A stretch of 64,000 nucleotides of DNA. Source: Deltaproteobacteria bacterium (lineage in GTDB: Bacteria; Myxococcota_A; UBA796; SXON01). Position numbers and translations under genes: made by a program. Positions 17,739 to 26,601 of the stretch are shown here, piece by piece; position 1 is the stretch's first letter, and every line of letters begins with the position of its first letter. Under the pieces are notes generated by a model. It saw only the letters and a program-made list of their open reading frames with translations, did no database searches and was not told the origin of the DNA. The DNA lies in contig CANFCK010000018.1 of NCBI GenBank assembly GCA_947445035.1, positions 31,873 to 95,872 on the forward strand, written 5' to 3'.

Positions 17739-19346
17739 GTGCCCGACCCGTCCTTGCCCTCGGATCGTTTTTTTTCCAGGGCGAACGCTCCAGTACTCGC
17801 AGCGGCGCTCTTTTCGGGCGCCGTTTTGCGTTTGGTCTCGCCGCCAATCGGGCTGCACTGGCTCCACTGGGTGAGCTTCGTGCCGCTGCTGCTCGCCGTG
17901 GCGACGCCGGCGCCGGTGAGCCCCGTCACCGGTCGGGGCTGGTTCGGGCGTCTGGTACGCGGGCGGAACTTCCGGCTTGGCTATCTCACCGGGTTTTCCG
18001 GCGTTTTTCTACTCTTCTTCTGGCTCGCCCAGACCATCGACACCTTCAGCAACATCCCGCTGCCGGTCGCCGCGATGATCGTGGGGCTCTTCGCCGCGGT
18101 CTTCGGATTGCCCTACGGCCTCCTTGGCGCTTCCGTCGCACCCCTGCGGGCGCGGCTCGGGGCTGGCTGGGTTTTCGCGTTTCCGACGCTCTGGGTGGCG
18201 GCGGAGTTCGCACAACCAGCTTTATTCCCTTATTATCAGGGGGTCGGGCAGTATCGAAATCCATACACTTGGCAGCTGGCGAGCGTGTTCGGCGCCTACG
18301 GGCTGAGCTGGCTGATCATCGCCACCAACGCCACCGTCGCCGAGGTCGTGCTCGCGCGTAGGGCGGGTGCCAGGGCGCCCGTTTTGCCCATGGTCATCAC
18401 CGGCGCATGTCTGGTCGGCACGGTCGGCTTTGGCGCCTGGCGCTTTGCGCATGTCGAAGCTCAGCTTCAGCAGGCCCCCGTCGCGAAGATCGCCCTGCTT
18501 CAGCAAGGGGTGTCGATGGTCCAGCACATCAGCGAGCGGGGTCAGGTCGTGCTCAAGGGGTGGCTCGACCTGACGGCCCGCGTGGTCGCAGACAAGCCGG
18601 ACCTGGTCATCTGGCCCGAGGGCTCGATCTACGACACCCCCACCGACAGACGAGTGCGCACCGGGTTCGCGGAGATGTCCCGAAAGGGAGAATTCGCGTT
18701 CTTTCTGGGCGGGGGCACCCGCGAAGCCGACCCGGACGACCCGAAGAAGCGCGCGAGTTGGAACAGCGCCTATCTGTTCGGCAAAGATGGAGAGGTCAAG
18801 GGCCGTTACGACAAGATGGTGCCGATGCCCTTCGGAGAGTACCTCCCCTGGCCGGTCAGCTATCTGAAACCGTACATCGACGGAGTGGGTAGCTTCCGCG
18901 CTGGCGACGAGGCGACCGTCTTTCACACCGAGAAATTCAGCTTCACCTCGCCGATCTGCTACGAGGCGATCCTCGAAGCCCAGATGCGGGTGCTCTCCGA
19001 TGCGGACGTCTTCGTCAACATCACCAACGACGGCTGGTTCGGTGACACCGCTGCGCCTCACCAGCATGCGATGCTCGCGGCCGCCTACGCGACGGAGCTG
19101 GGACGGCCCATGGTCCGCGTGGCCTACACCGGCATTTCGATGGTGGTCGAGCCGCACGGCGTCATCCGGTACGAGACCGTGCCCTACACCGAAGTAGCCG
19201 AGGTGGTGGACCTCCGGCTTGCGACGTTTGAAACGCCCTACCGCACCTGGGGACGGTACTTCCCACACCTGTGCGCGTTGCTCGTCGCGCTTTACGCAGC
19301 GGCAGAAACTGTGCGCGTTGTCACACGCCGCACACCGTCGGCGTAG
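17739..19346 (+). CDS. lnt: Apolipoprotein N-acyltransferase Lnt
   Basis: A 535-residue inner-membrane enzyme that adds the third acyl chain to lipoproteins. Several hydrophobic segments fill the first 240 residues. The nitrilase-like periplasmic domain carries the catalytic triad at about Glu293 (DLVIWPEGS), Lys359 (GRYDKMVPMPFGEYLP) and Cys407 (SPICYEAI), followed by the family motif NITNDGWFGDTAAPHQH. A final membrane segment closes the protein. The GTG start is 33 bases after the groEL stop and has only a weak AGG nearby. The many lipoproteins in this window fit its presence. Confidence 0.95.
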   Translation: MPDPSLPSDRFFSRANAPVLAAALFSGAVLRLVSPPIGLHWLHWVSFVPLLLAVATPAPVSPVTGRGWFGRLVRGRNFRLGYLTGFSGVFLLFFWLAQTIDTFSNIPLPVAAMIVGLFAAVFGLPYGLLGASVAPLRARLGAGWVFAFPTLWVAAEFAQPALFPYYQGVGQYRNPYTWQLASVFGAYGLSWLIIATNATVAEVVLARRAGARAPVLPMVITGACLVGTVGFGAWRFAHVEAQLQQAPVAKIALLQQGVSMVQHISERGQVVLKGWLDLTARVVADKPDLVIWPEGSIYDTPTDRRVRTGFAEMSRKGEFAFFLGGGTREADPDDPKKRASWNSAYLFGKDGEVKGRYDKMVPMPFGEYLPWPVSYLKPYIDGVGSFRAGDEATVFHTEKFSFTSPICYEAILEAQMRVLSDADVFVNITNDGWFGDTAAPHQHAMLAAAYATELGRPMVRVAYTGISMVVEPHGVIRYETVPYTEVAEVVDLRLATFETPYRTWGRYFPHLCALLVALYAAAETVRVVTRRTPSA

Positions 19347-19363
19347 AGCCGGGTGGAGGACGG

Positions 19364-19885
19364 GTGAGTCGCCCGGACACCGACGAGGAGCTGATGGACG
19401 CGGTGCGGGATGGCAACGAGGCGGCGTATGTGACGCTGTTCGAACGCCACCGTGCGTCGCTCTACGGGTATGCGCTGCGCATGACGCGCCGTCCAGAGGC
19501 GGCGGACGATGCGTTCCAGGAAACCTTCCTGCGTGTCCACCGGGCGCGCGCCACCTGGTCGGCCACCAGCGGCACCTTTCGTAGCTGGCTCTTCCGCATC
19601 TGTACGAACACGCTCCGCGATCGCGCCCGGAGCTCGGCCCGGCGCCCCGAAGTGCTGGGAGACGCCTGGGAGCCGTTCGTGCACGCCAACTACACCGACA
19701 AAATCGCGCTGGAGCAGGCGCTGGGCCAACTCCCGGAAAATTTGCGGGACGCCTTCCTGCTGACCGCCGTCGAGGGTCTCGACCACAACGAGGTCGCCGC
19801 CGCACTGGACATTTCACCCGACAACGCCCGGGCGCGGGCCTCGCGGGCGCGGGCAAAGTTGCGAGAACTGCTGGAGGCGTCGTGA
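19364..19885 (+). CDS. ECF-type RNA polymerase sigma factor
   Basis: A 173-residue extracytoplasmic-function sigma factor. Region 2 is seen in FERHRASLYGYALRMT and PEAADDAFQETFLRVHRA; region 4 in LPENLRDAFLLTAVEGLDHN with a helix-turn-helix EVAAALDISPDNARARASRA. The GTG at 19364 was chosen because GGTGGAGGACG precedes it; earlier in-frame codons run into the end of lnt. Its stop overlaps the next start (GTGA), and that next gene encodes a membrane protein likely to hold it inactive. It probably directs transcription of its own operon, as most ECF factors do, but no target promoter was identified. Confidence 0.92.
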   Translation: MSRPDTDEELMDAVRDGNEAAYVTLFERHRASLYGYALRMTRRPEAADDAFQETFLRVHRARATWSATSGTFRSWLFRICTNTLRDRARSSARRPEVLGDAWEPFVHANYTDKIALEQALGQLPENLRDAFLLTAVEGLDHNEVAAALDISPDNARARASRARAKLRELLEAS

Positions 19886-20418
19886 CCGACGAGGAGTTCG
19901 ACGCCCGCTTCGGCGCGCTCGGATCGATCGAGCCCCCGGCGCGCGTTGTGGACAAGACCCTCGCGGCGTGGCGATCTGAGCGCCAACGCAGTGCCTGGCG
20001 GACGCGGGCTTTCGCGGTCACGGGCATGGTGGCCATGGCGGCACTTTCGCTTTTCGTGGTCTCAGACCCTGCAGAACGCGGCGATCCGGCACTGATGGTC
20101 GAACGCGGAAGCGGAGACACCCTCCCGACCGTCGTCATCAAGGCCGCCATCCGCTCTACCCGCGGCTCGGTCGAGCGGTTCGCCACCAACCAGCGCTATG
20201 CTGCCGGGGACACCCTTATGCTCCGCGTGCAATGCTCCGCACCCGCCACCGTGACCCTTCGGCGTGAAGGCGTCGTCCTTTGGTCAGGAAGCGTGCCAGC
20301 CGGCGAGACCGATCTCCCCGTCAGCTACGCGTTCGAAGCCGGAGAGGCGCCAGCGCGCTTTACCGTCGAGGGTGGCGCCCAGACCCAGACCGTGTACGTC
20401 CCTGCGGTGATGCCTTGA
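19882..20418 (+). CDS. Single-pass membrane protein, probable anti-sigma factor
   Basis: A 178-residue protein. A cytoplasmic N-terminal part of about 42 residues precedes one membrane helix (AVTGMVAMAALSLFVV, about 47-62) and an extracytoplasmic beta-rich domain of roughly 110 residues (GDTLMLRVQCSAPATVTLRR; GEAPARFTVEGGAQTQTVYV). This is the topology of anti-sigma factors, but the zinc-binding HxxxCxxC motif of ZAS anti-sigma proteins is absent. The outer domain recalls the beta-sandwich domains often paired with caspase-like proteins (DUF4384-like), a weak resemblance. Position directly after an ECF sigma gene, with a GTGA overlap, is the main reason for the call. The next gene also overlaps (TTGA). 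Confidence 0.65.
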   Translation: MTDEEFDARFGALGSIEPPARVVDKTLAAWRSERQRSAWRTRAFAVTGMVAMAALSLFVVSDPAERGDPALMVERGSGDTLPTVVIKAAIRSTRGSVERFATNQRYAAGDTLMLRVQCSAPATVTLRREGVVLWSGSVPAGETDLPVSYAFEAGEAPARFTVEGGAQTQTVYVPAVMP

Positions 20419-21986
20419 TCCTCGCGCTCGCCAGTCTTGCCCTGGCCGGAGCCGTCGCAACCCCCGGCGGCGCCGACGCCAGCTACAAGCCGCGGCGGGT
20501 CGCGGTCCTCGTGGGCATCCAGGACTACGAAGATCCTGCCCTCAAGGGGCTGCGTTTCCCAGAAAAAGACGCGCGTGACCTCGGCGCGGTTCTGGGCTCC
20601 CCGGATGTCGGCGGCTTCGATCGGGTCTTCGTCATCGAAGGCCACGACGCCACGACGCGCGACGGGCTGCTGCGTTCGATCAAGGTCGCGACCGCCGACC
20701 TCCAGCGCGACGACACCTTTGTCCTGTACCTCAGCGGACACGGCACCCTGGCGATCGATCCCGTCGAGGGCAGCCAGCTCTATTTCCTTCCGTCGGATGG
20801 CAGGTTGGACGAGCCGGAGCGCACCGGATTGGCGGTGGTGGATGTCGAGGCGCTTGTTCACGAGCTGCCGGCGCGGCGACGGGTGATGATCCTGGACACC
20901 TGCCACAACGGCCGCGCCGGCAGTCGCAGCGCGGTGTCCTCGCCGACCCAGCAGCTGCTGAGCGGCTTCCGTGGCGAGCCCCCGGCGCCTAGGGGCGGTC
21001 GCGACGTGTCGGAGTCCGAGGCGCGCCTCTACGCCGCGCAGTACTGGCAGCCGGCGATGGAGGATCCGACGCTGGAAAACGGGGTCTACACCCACTTCCT
21101 CATCGACGCGCTCACCGCCGCAGAAGATCGCGCCGACCTCGATGAGGACGGCCTCGTCGATGTCATGGAGGCACACCAATACGCGCGCGACCGGACGATG
21201 ACGTGGACCGGCGGCCTGCAGATTCCCCGGGCTGAGTACCGAATCGTGGGCCGAGAGGAGATATTCCTCGGCGGGGCGCGCTCGCTCCGCGGTGCCGCCG
21301 AGCGGGCGCTGATCGCTGCCTGCGACGCGGTCCTTTCCCGCGCCAAGCTGTTCATCAACGGTACCGCGCGTGGTGAGCTTCCCGGCGTGTACGCCATCGA
21401 TCCGGGCTCGCAGCTGGTGGAGATCCAGACGGCGGACGGGCGGACGCTGATGAAGGAACGGGTCACCGTCTCCGCAGGGGAAACCTTGGGCGTGGAGGAG
21501 TTGCTTCGACGCCGCGAGTCCACGCTCAGCGTCCTCGGTGGGGTGGCCGTCCACGGCGGTGCACCGGGGGTGGCTCCGGTAGGCGTCAGCCTAGCCGCGA
21601 TCTGGGCGAACCCGATCCGCGTCTCGGGCTGGCGCAGCGACGTGCACCTCACGGCCGACCTCGCCCACGGCCTCGCTCCCATCGAGCAGGTGGAGCAGTC
21701 CTCCGGCGCGCTTGCCCTCGGAGTGGGCTTCGGACCCAGCTTCGGCCCCGCCTGGGCCGCGCTGACCGTGGACGCGCGGGACAACTGGCGGACCAGCCTG
21801 TACGGGTCCCAGGCCGAGCTCGGGGTGGCCGGTGGGGTAGCTTTTGGCGCGGACGTCCTGGTGAACCAGCGCCTACGGGTTGCAATCCGGGCCGATGGCT
21901 GGACGGGCTACCAGGAATGGAACGGGGAGCCCGGCGCGACGTGGGGCGCCGGGCTGCGCGTAGGCGTGGGCGTACCGGTCAAATAG
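20415..21986 (+). CDS. Secreted caspase-family (C14) protein with C-terminal beta domain
   Basis: A 523-residue protein. From the TTG at 20415 it opens with a signal peptide (LILALASLALAGAVA), then a caspase/p20-like domain: RRVAVLVGIQDYEDPALKGL, catalytic His109 in LYLSGHGTL and catalytic Cys163 in VMILDTCHNGRAG. Both members of the Cys/His dyad are present. A roughly 200-residue C-terminal region follows, with a short PEGA-like element (LFINGTARGELPG) and Gly/Ala-rich beta-strands that resemble an outer-membrane-type barrel or sandwich. The TTG start overlaps the preceding stop and was preferred because it places the signal peptide first; the start is not certain. An envelope location for a caspase-like protease beside a sigma/anti-sigma pair suggests a role in signalling, an inference. 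Confidence 0.8.
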   Translation: MILALASLALAGAVATPGGADASYKPRRVAVLVGIQDYEDPALKGLRFPEKDARDLGAVLGSPDVGGFDRVFVIEGHDATTRDGLLRSIKVATADLQRDDTFVLYLSGHGTLAIDPVEGSQLYFLPSDGRLDEPERTGLAVVDVEALVHELPARRRVMILDTCHNGRAGSRSAVSSPTQQLLSGFRGEPPAPRGGRDVSESEARLYAAQYWQPAMEDPTLENGVYTHFLIDALTAAEDRADLDEDGLVDVMEAHQYARDRTMTWTGGLQIPRAEYRIVGREEIFLGGARSLRGAAERALIAACDAVLSRAKLFINGTARGELPGVYAIDPGSQLVEIQTADGRTLMKERVTVSAGETLGVEELLRRRESTLSVLGGVAVHGGAPGVAPVGVSLAAIWANPIRVSGWRSDVHLTADLAHGLAPIEQVEQSSGALALGVGFGPSFGPAWAALTVDARDNWRTSLYGSQAELGVAGGVAFGADVLVNQRLRVAIRADGWTGYQEWNGEPGATWGAGLRVGVGVPVK

Positions 21987-22082
21987 TCGGCGACGTCGGC
22001 TCATGGGCCGTGAACGGCTGCCGCATGGGTGACGCCCAGGTAGGCAGAGCCCTTTCCCCCCGTTGCATGGTAGGCTGGACGT

Positions 22083-23582
22083 GTGGTACTCGTCGTTCTC
22101 GCGCTTGCCTGTGGCAGGATGGCCCCCTGGCCAGTAGACACCCACTCGCTCCCGGAGAACGAACGCATCGCCGTGAGTCCGGCGCTCTTGGACTTCGGCG
22201 GGATCTCCGTCAACGTGATCGGCGACGCGACGAGGACCCTGACCATCTACAACCTCGGCGACAGCGATGTCACCGTGACGGGGCAGGACGAGCCCGTCGG
22301 CGACGACGAAGTTTTCCGGGTGACGGAGCAGCCCGTCCTGGTCATACCCGGCGGTGAGTCTCGGGACGTGGAAGTCGCGTTCGTACCGGCCACCGACGAC
22401 GAGTACCTGGCCCGCCTCCGGTTCGAACCAGGGAGCGAGTTGGTCGAGCTCCGGGGGTCCGGCACCGCCCCCGTGATCAAGACCGGAGACTCCGACATCG
22501 CGCCCACCGTTCTGGGGTGCACCGGACAAGGGATCGTGACCGTCGAAAATCTGGGTTCTGAGGCCCTGATCGCCGATCCGTCGACATCTGGCGACGAGTT
22601 CAGCCTCGTCGGTTGGACCCGTGATGTCGCACCTGGAGCCACCATGGAGGTCGGCGTGGCCTTCACCCCCTCCTGGGGTGGCAGCCGGTCGGGCCTGCTC
22701 AGGTTGGCGACCAACGACCCGGTGCGTCCGGTCGCGACCGTGGACCTATCCGGACTCGGCTACGAAGGGGAGCGTGTGAGCGAGCGCTTCGTGTATGCGC
22801 CGGCTGCGCCGACGGACGTCATCTTTGCGGTGGAAGGCCAGCTCTACGCCGGCGACAACCGTGTGGAGCCAGCGGTGGAGGCGTACGCCACCCACATGCA
22901 CGACGCTGGGATCGACCTGAACGCCACCTCTGTCTCGTCGGCCGGGGCCTGTGAGGGTCCGGCGCCCCGGTACAGCGAACCGGGCGACTCTGCGCTCCGG
23001 CTGGAGGCGATCCTGATGCACGGCTTCGAGGGCGGCGGGGGGCGCTTTGACGCCGACCTCGTGGGGCTCGTCGCCGACGTGCTTCTGGAAGCCGGGACGG
23101 GCGGGTGCCTGGCCGATTTTCGTCGTGATGATGCCGCGCTTGACGTCGTGGTGATCGCGGAGTCGGCGCCATCGGACGACCCGCTCCCCGCGTTGGTGGG
23201 TCTCGTCGAGGGATTGCCAGACGGCACCAGGGTGCGGGTGAGCGTACTCGTACCAACCAGCGGCGAATGCGGTGCGGGCGGAGGGGCCTACGCCGTCCTC
23301 GCCGACGAGTACGACGGCGCCATCGGCAATGGGTGCACAGGTTCCTGGGAGGCAGGTTTCACCGCGTTCGCCGCGCTGCCCACGGTCACCCGTGAGGTCC
23401 GGTATCCGCTGGCGGAATCGCCGGTTCCGAGCACCCTCTCGGTCAGCGCCGATGGGTCCGCCGCGACCGGCTGGAGTTGGGACGAGGCGACCAACGAGTT
23501 GGTCATCGACGCCGAGACGCACCCGGACGTCGGCGCCGAGCTCTCAGTCACCTATGTCTCCGCGGTCAGCTGCTCGCCCTGA
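22083..23582 (+). CDS. Choice-of-anchor D (ASH-like) repeat lipoprotein
   Basis: A 499-residue probable lipoprotein (ALAC lipobox at residues 7-10). Residues about 28-235 hold two immunoglobulin-like repeats of the choice-of-anchor D type, each opening with a pattern like SPALLDFGGISVNVIGDATR and ending in LRGSG or LSGLG. The remaining 260 residues are not recognised; they include a predicted alpha/beta part (DVVVIAESAPSDDPLPALVG) and a Cys-rich loop, and may form a VWA-like fold without a clear MIDAS. The GTG start has no Shine-Dalgarno, but TAGGCT with an upstream TG lies six bases before it, so the mRNA may be leaderless. Probably a surface protein. Confidence 0.75.
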   Translation: MVLVVLALACGRMAPWPVDTHSLPENERIAVSPALLDFGGISVNVIGDATRTLTIYNLGDSDVTVTGQDEPVGDDEVFRVTEQPVLVIPGGESRDVEVAFVPATDDEYLARLRFEPGSELVELRGSGTAPVIKTGDSDIAPTVLGCTGQGIVTVENLGSEALIADPSTSGDEFSLVGWTRDVAPGATMEVGVAFTPSWGGSRSGLLRLATNDPVRPVATVDLSGLGYEGERVSERFVYAPAAPTDVIFAVEGQLYAGDNRVEPAVEAYATHMHDAGIDLNATSVSSAGACEGPAPRYSEPGDSALRLEAILMHGFEGGGGRFDADLVGLVADVLLEAGTGGCLADFRRDDAALDVVVIAESAPSDDPLPALVGLVEGLPDGTRVRVSVLVPTSGECGAGGGAYAVLADEYDGAIGNGCTGSWEAGFTAFAALPTVTREVRYPLAESPVPSTLSVSADGSAATGWSWDEATNELVIDAETHPDVGAELSVTYVSAVSCSP

Positions 23583-23589
23583 CAGGCCC

Positions 23590-25956
23590 TCAAGTCGCGC
23601 GTTCTTTGCGCCCCTGAAGTCGAGCGACGTCCTGGAAATAGTCCAACTTGGCCGCGCAGAGCCGGAGCACTTCGTCCAGCGGGCGGCCCATGAGCAGCTC
23701 AACCCCTTCGGATACGTGCGCCACCGAGTACAGGTGGAAGCGCCCGGCCGCACACGCCTGGACGACGTCGTCGTCAAGGCACAGGTCCGCAACATTGCTC
23801 TCAGGAATCGCGACACCCTGGTGCCCGGTAAGGCCGAGCGCGGTACAAACCGCGAAGAAGCCTTCGATCTTCTCGTTGATGCCGCCCACGGACTGCACCT
23901 CGCCGAACTGGTTGACGGAGCCGGTCACGGCGATGGACTGGTTGATCGGAACGTCGGAGAGCGCCGACAAAAGCGCGTACAACTCCGTGGTGCTGGCGCT
24001 GTCCCCATCGACTCGACCGTAGGATTGTTCGAAAGCCAGCCCCGCCACGAACGCAAAGGTGCGGGTCTGGCCGAGGTGCGTGCGCAACCAGCCGGTGAGG
24101 ATCTGGACGCCTTTGTCGTGGCTCCTCCCAGACAGCCCGACCTCACGCTCGATGCTCCCGATGCCTGATCGCCCAGCGCCCACCGTCGCGGAGATGCGCA
24201 TCGGCCTGCCGAAGTCGTGACCGCCAACATGGTAGACCACCAGGGCGTTGATGCGTCCGACGGCGTGCCCGCCGACATCGAGCTTTACGATGCCGCGCTC
24301 GATGATCTCAAGCGTGCGGCGTTCCGCGAGGCCGTCCCGGTAGCGGCGGGCAGCCAGGGCGGCGGCGACGTGGCGGGGTTGGGCCAACCCAGGCCCGTCA
24401 ATCGCGGCCTCGCACGCAGCCTCACGCAACAGGTCGGCAACGGTGCCCATCTGGGTAGTGATTCGGTCCCCACGGCCCGGCTGGCGTACGGCCCACCGGA
24501 GCACCTCCCCGAGGGCGGCGCGCGTAAAGTGGGGGAGCCCCTCCGTACGCACCACCCTGCCACAGAACCGAGCGTAGTCCTCCAAAACCTCGGGGGTGAT
24601 GGTGGCGTCCTCCTCGAACTCGGCCTTGATCTTGAACAAGTTTCTGAAGTCGGGATCTCCGTAGTACAGCGCGGCAAAAACACCCGGTTCGCCCGCCAAT
24701 ATGACCTTGAGATCCACCGGAATCGGATCGGGACGCAGACCCGTCGGACCGCTGCCCTGTCCCTCGGGATTCTGAACGTCCACCTCCCCGCTCAAAAGCG
24801 CCCGCTTCAGCACCTTCCAAACGCCTGGCTCCGCGAGTAGATCGGCGGCGTTAACCAGTATCCAGCCACCATCTGCGTCGAGGAGCGCCCCCGTCCGGAT
24901 CGAACGGTGGTCGATCGCGCCCGGCTCACCTTCCATCCCGCCGAGCAACTGCGGCCACGTGGGGTTGGTGACCGAGACGATCGACGCGCGACGGGAGCGA
25001 CGCCCCAAGTGAACGAGATTGGCGCTGAACGAGGAAAAAAGCTCCTCGTGATCGGGCTCCTCAGTGTCGAACCACTCCGGCGATTCCACCAACTCGTCCA
25101 GCAGTTCGTCCAGCCACCCTCGCGCGGCGGGCCAGCGGCGGGCGATGTCCCGGAACATCGTCGTGAGTCCACCTCGCACGGCCTCCGCCTCTGCCTCGCG
25201 CACCGAGCGGAGCGTTCCGAGGAGGTTGGACCGGGCAGCGTCGAGCGCGGCAGCAAGCTCCGCCTCCAGACCATTCCACCCCTCGGTGAAGGTGCTCGGA
25301 TCCTTGGGAAGCGGGACGTCCCCCGACTCCCAATGAACCTGAAGCTCGGCTCGGGTCAGGAGGCGGGGCTCGTCATCGTCCTCGTCTTCAGGCGGCGCCC
25401 GCCACAAAACACCGGGGGCGCCTCCCTCCTCGTCATCGACGGCCGCGAGCACAAAACCGAGCGATTCGGCCCGTTCCTCCAACGCGACCATCGCCTTGTG
25501 CTGGGCCACCTCAGCATCGCGTCGAAATTTTCCACGACGAATACGGATTTCATCACGATTCAGAATCCGAGGGACGTCCTCGATCAACAGCGCGGCGAGG
25601 CGCAGAAGTTCTTTGCGAAAAGCGAGCCCGCGGCCGGGTGCGAACTGCAAGAGCCGGGGGCGAGTCGGATCCACGAAGCTGCGGACGTACACAAAGTCGC
25701 GGGCGGCTCGGCGAGGGGGCGCCAACTCCGTCAGTATCCGTCCGATGCTTCCCAACCGCCCCGCCGACCGTGGACCGGCGACGAAGACGTTGAATCCGGG
25801 GCCGCGGAGCGCGACCGCCCGGCGAATCGCGGCGATGGCAGGGTCCTGCCCGATGAAACTTTCCAGCGGCTTGACGTCCGCGGTGCTGTCGAATCGGAGC
25901 GAAGAGTCGGGGAGCCGCCACGTGAGTGTGTCGACAGGGAGGGGTCGAGCGGGCAT
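23590..25956 (-). CDS. Lon-like ATP-dependent protease (AAA_32/LonB-like family)
   Basis: A 788-residue protein from the ATG at 25956. The N-terminal ATPase part has the degenerate P-loop typical of this family (VAGPRSAGRLGSI, where Arg replaces the usual Lys). A coiled helical insertion with acidic EEDEDDEP follows (about 150-260), then an AAA core with GGWILVNAADLL (Walker B region). The C-terminal Lon proteolytic domain has catalytic Ser in VDGDSASTTELYALL and Lys in GGINEKIEGFF. These proteins degrade cytosolic substrates; their ATP dependence is less certain than for Lon. An upstream in-frame start would overlap the divergent pseudouridine synthase gene. Confidence 0.88.
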   Translation of the reverse strand: MPARPLPVDTLTWRLPDSSLRFDSTADVKPLESFIGQDPAIAAIRRAVALRGPGFNVFVAGPRSAGRLGSIGRILTELAPPRRAARDFVYVRSFVDPTRPRLLQFAPGRGLAFRKELLRLAALLIEDVPRILNRDEIRIRRGKFRRDAEVAQHKAMVALEERAESLGFVLAAVDDEEGGAPGVLWRAPPEDEDDDEPRLLTRAELQVHWESGDVPLPKDPSTFTEGWNGLEAELAAALDAARSNLLGTLRSVREAEAEAVRGGLTTMFRDIARRWPAARGWLDELLDELVESPEWFDTEEPDHEELFSSFSANLVHLGRRSRRASIVSVTNPTWPQLLGGMEGEPGAIDHRSIRTGALLDADGGWILVNAADLLAEPGVWKVLKRALLSGEVDVQNPEGQGSGPTGLRPDPIPVDLKVILAGEPGVFAALYYGDPDFRNLFKIKAEFEEDATITPEVLEDYARFCGRVVRTEGLPHFTRAALGEVLRWAVRQPGRGDRITTQMGTVADLLREAACEAAIDGPGLAQPRHVAAALAARRYRDGLAERRTLEIIERGIVKLDVGGHAVGRINALVVYHVGGHDFGRPMRISATVGAGRSGIGSIEREVGLSGRSHDKGVQILTGWLRTHLGQTRTFAFVAGLAFEQSYGRVDGDSASTTELYALLSALSDVPINQSIAVTGSVNQFGEVQSVGGINEKIEGFFAVCTALGLTGHQGVAIPESNVADLCLDDDVVQACAAGRFHLYSVAHVSEGVELLMGRPLDEVLRLCAAKLDYFQDVARLQGRKERAT

Positions 25957-25977
25957 GTCGCGGCTATGTAACGGGAC

Positions 25978-26601
25978 GTGCCGCCCGTGCTCTACCAGGA
26001 CCGACACCTCACGGTTTTCGACAAGCCCGCGGGGCTGCCCTCGATCCCGTCCCGGGGGGGCGGGCCCAGCCTAGCGACCGAAACCGGGCTCCTGGTTTGC
26101 CATCGGCTGGACGCCGAGACGACGGGGGTCATCGTGATGGCGCGGACCACAGCGGGTCAGCGGCTGGTCAGCGCCGCGTTCGAGGCGCGCAGGGTCGAGA
26201 AGGTCTACCTCGCGGTGTGCCGGGGGGTTCTCGCCGACCGCGGCGTCTGTACGATCCCCCTCGGCGAGTGGAAGCGGGGCAGGGTTCAGATCGGTCAGGG
26301 CAGGTCCGCCGAGACGGCGTGGACTGTACGTGCGCGGGAACAGGGTCGCCTGCTCGTCGAGGCGCGTCCCCGCACCGGTCGTACCCACCAGGTGCGAGCC
26401 CACCTCGCCGAAAGTGGCGCACCCCTGCTGGGCGACGAAGCGTACGGCGGCGAGTCTGGTCACCCGTTGGCGCTTCACGCGTGGCGCTTGACGCTGCCGT
26501 GGCCCGGAGCCAACGACCGGCTCGAGTTCGTCGCCGCTCCACCGCCGTCACTCGAGGCCAGCTGGGGGGAGTCCTTGGCCGCACTCGAGCCTGCACCGTG
26601 A
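25978..26601 (+). CDS. RluA-family RNA pseudouridine synthase
   Basis: A 207-residue enzyme that isomerises uridine in rRNA or tRNA. The catalytic Asp lies in HRLDAETTGVIVMART, the family's HRLD(xx)TSG motif, and RPRTGRTHQVRAHLAESG is the second conserved block. No S4 domain is present, which resembles the short TruC/RluA-like members; the exact target RNA cannot be assigned. The GTG start is only 21 bases from the divergent Lon-like start. It lacks a clear ribosome binding site, and a TATGTA hexamer lies seven bases upstream. Its stop overlaps the next start (GTGA). Confidence 0.9.
   Translation: MPPVLYQDRHLTVFDKPAGLPSIPSRGGGPSLATETGLLVCHRLDAETTGVIVMARTTAGQRLVSAAFEARRVEKVYLAVCRGVLADRGVCTIPLGEWKRGRVQIGQGRSAETAWTVRAREQGRLLVEARPRTGRTHQVRAHLAESGAPLLGDEAYGGESGHPLALHAWRLTLPWPGANDRLEFVAAPPPSLEASWGESLAALEPAP

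Noticed and set aside
17768..17776. T-run after groEL as a terminator
   Set aside because: It lies inside the lnt coding region and no GC-rich stem precedes it at the right distance.
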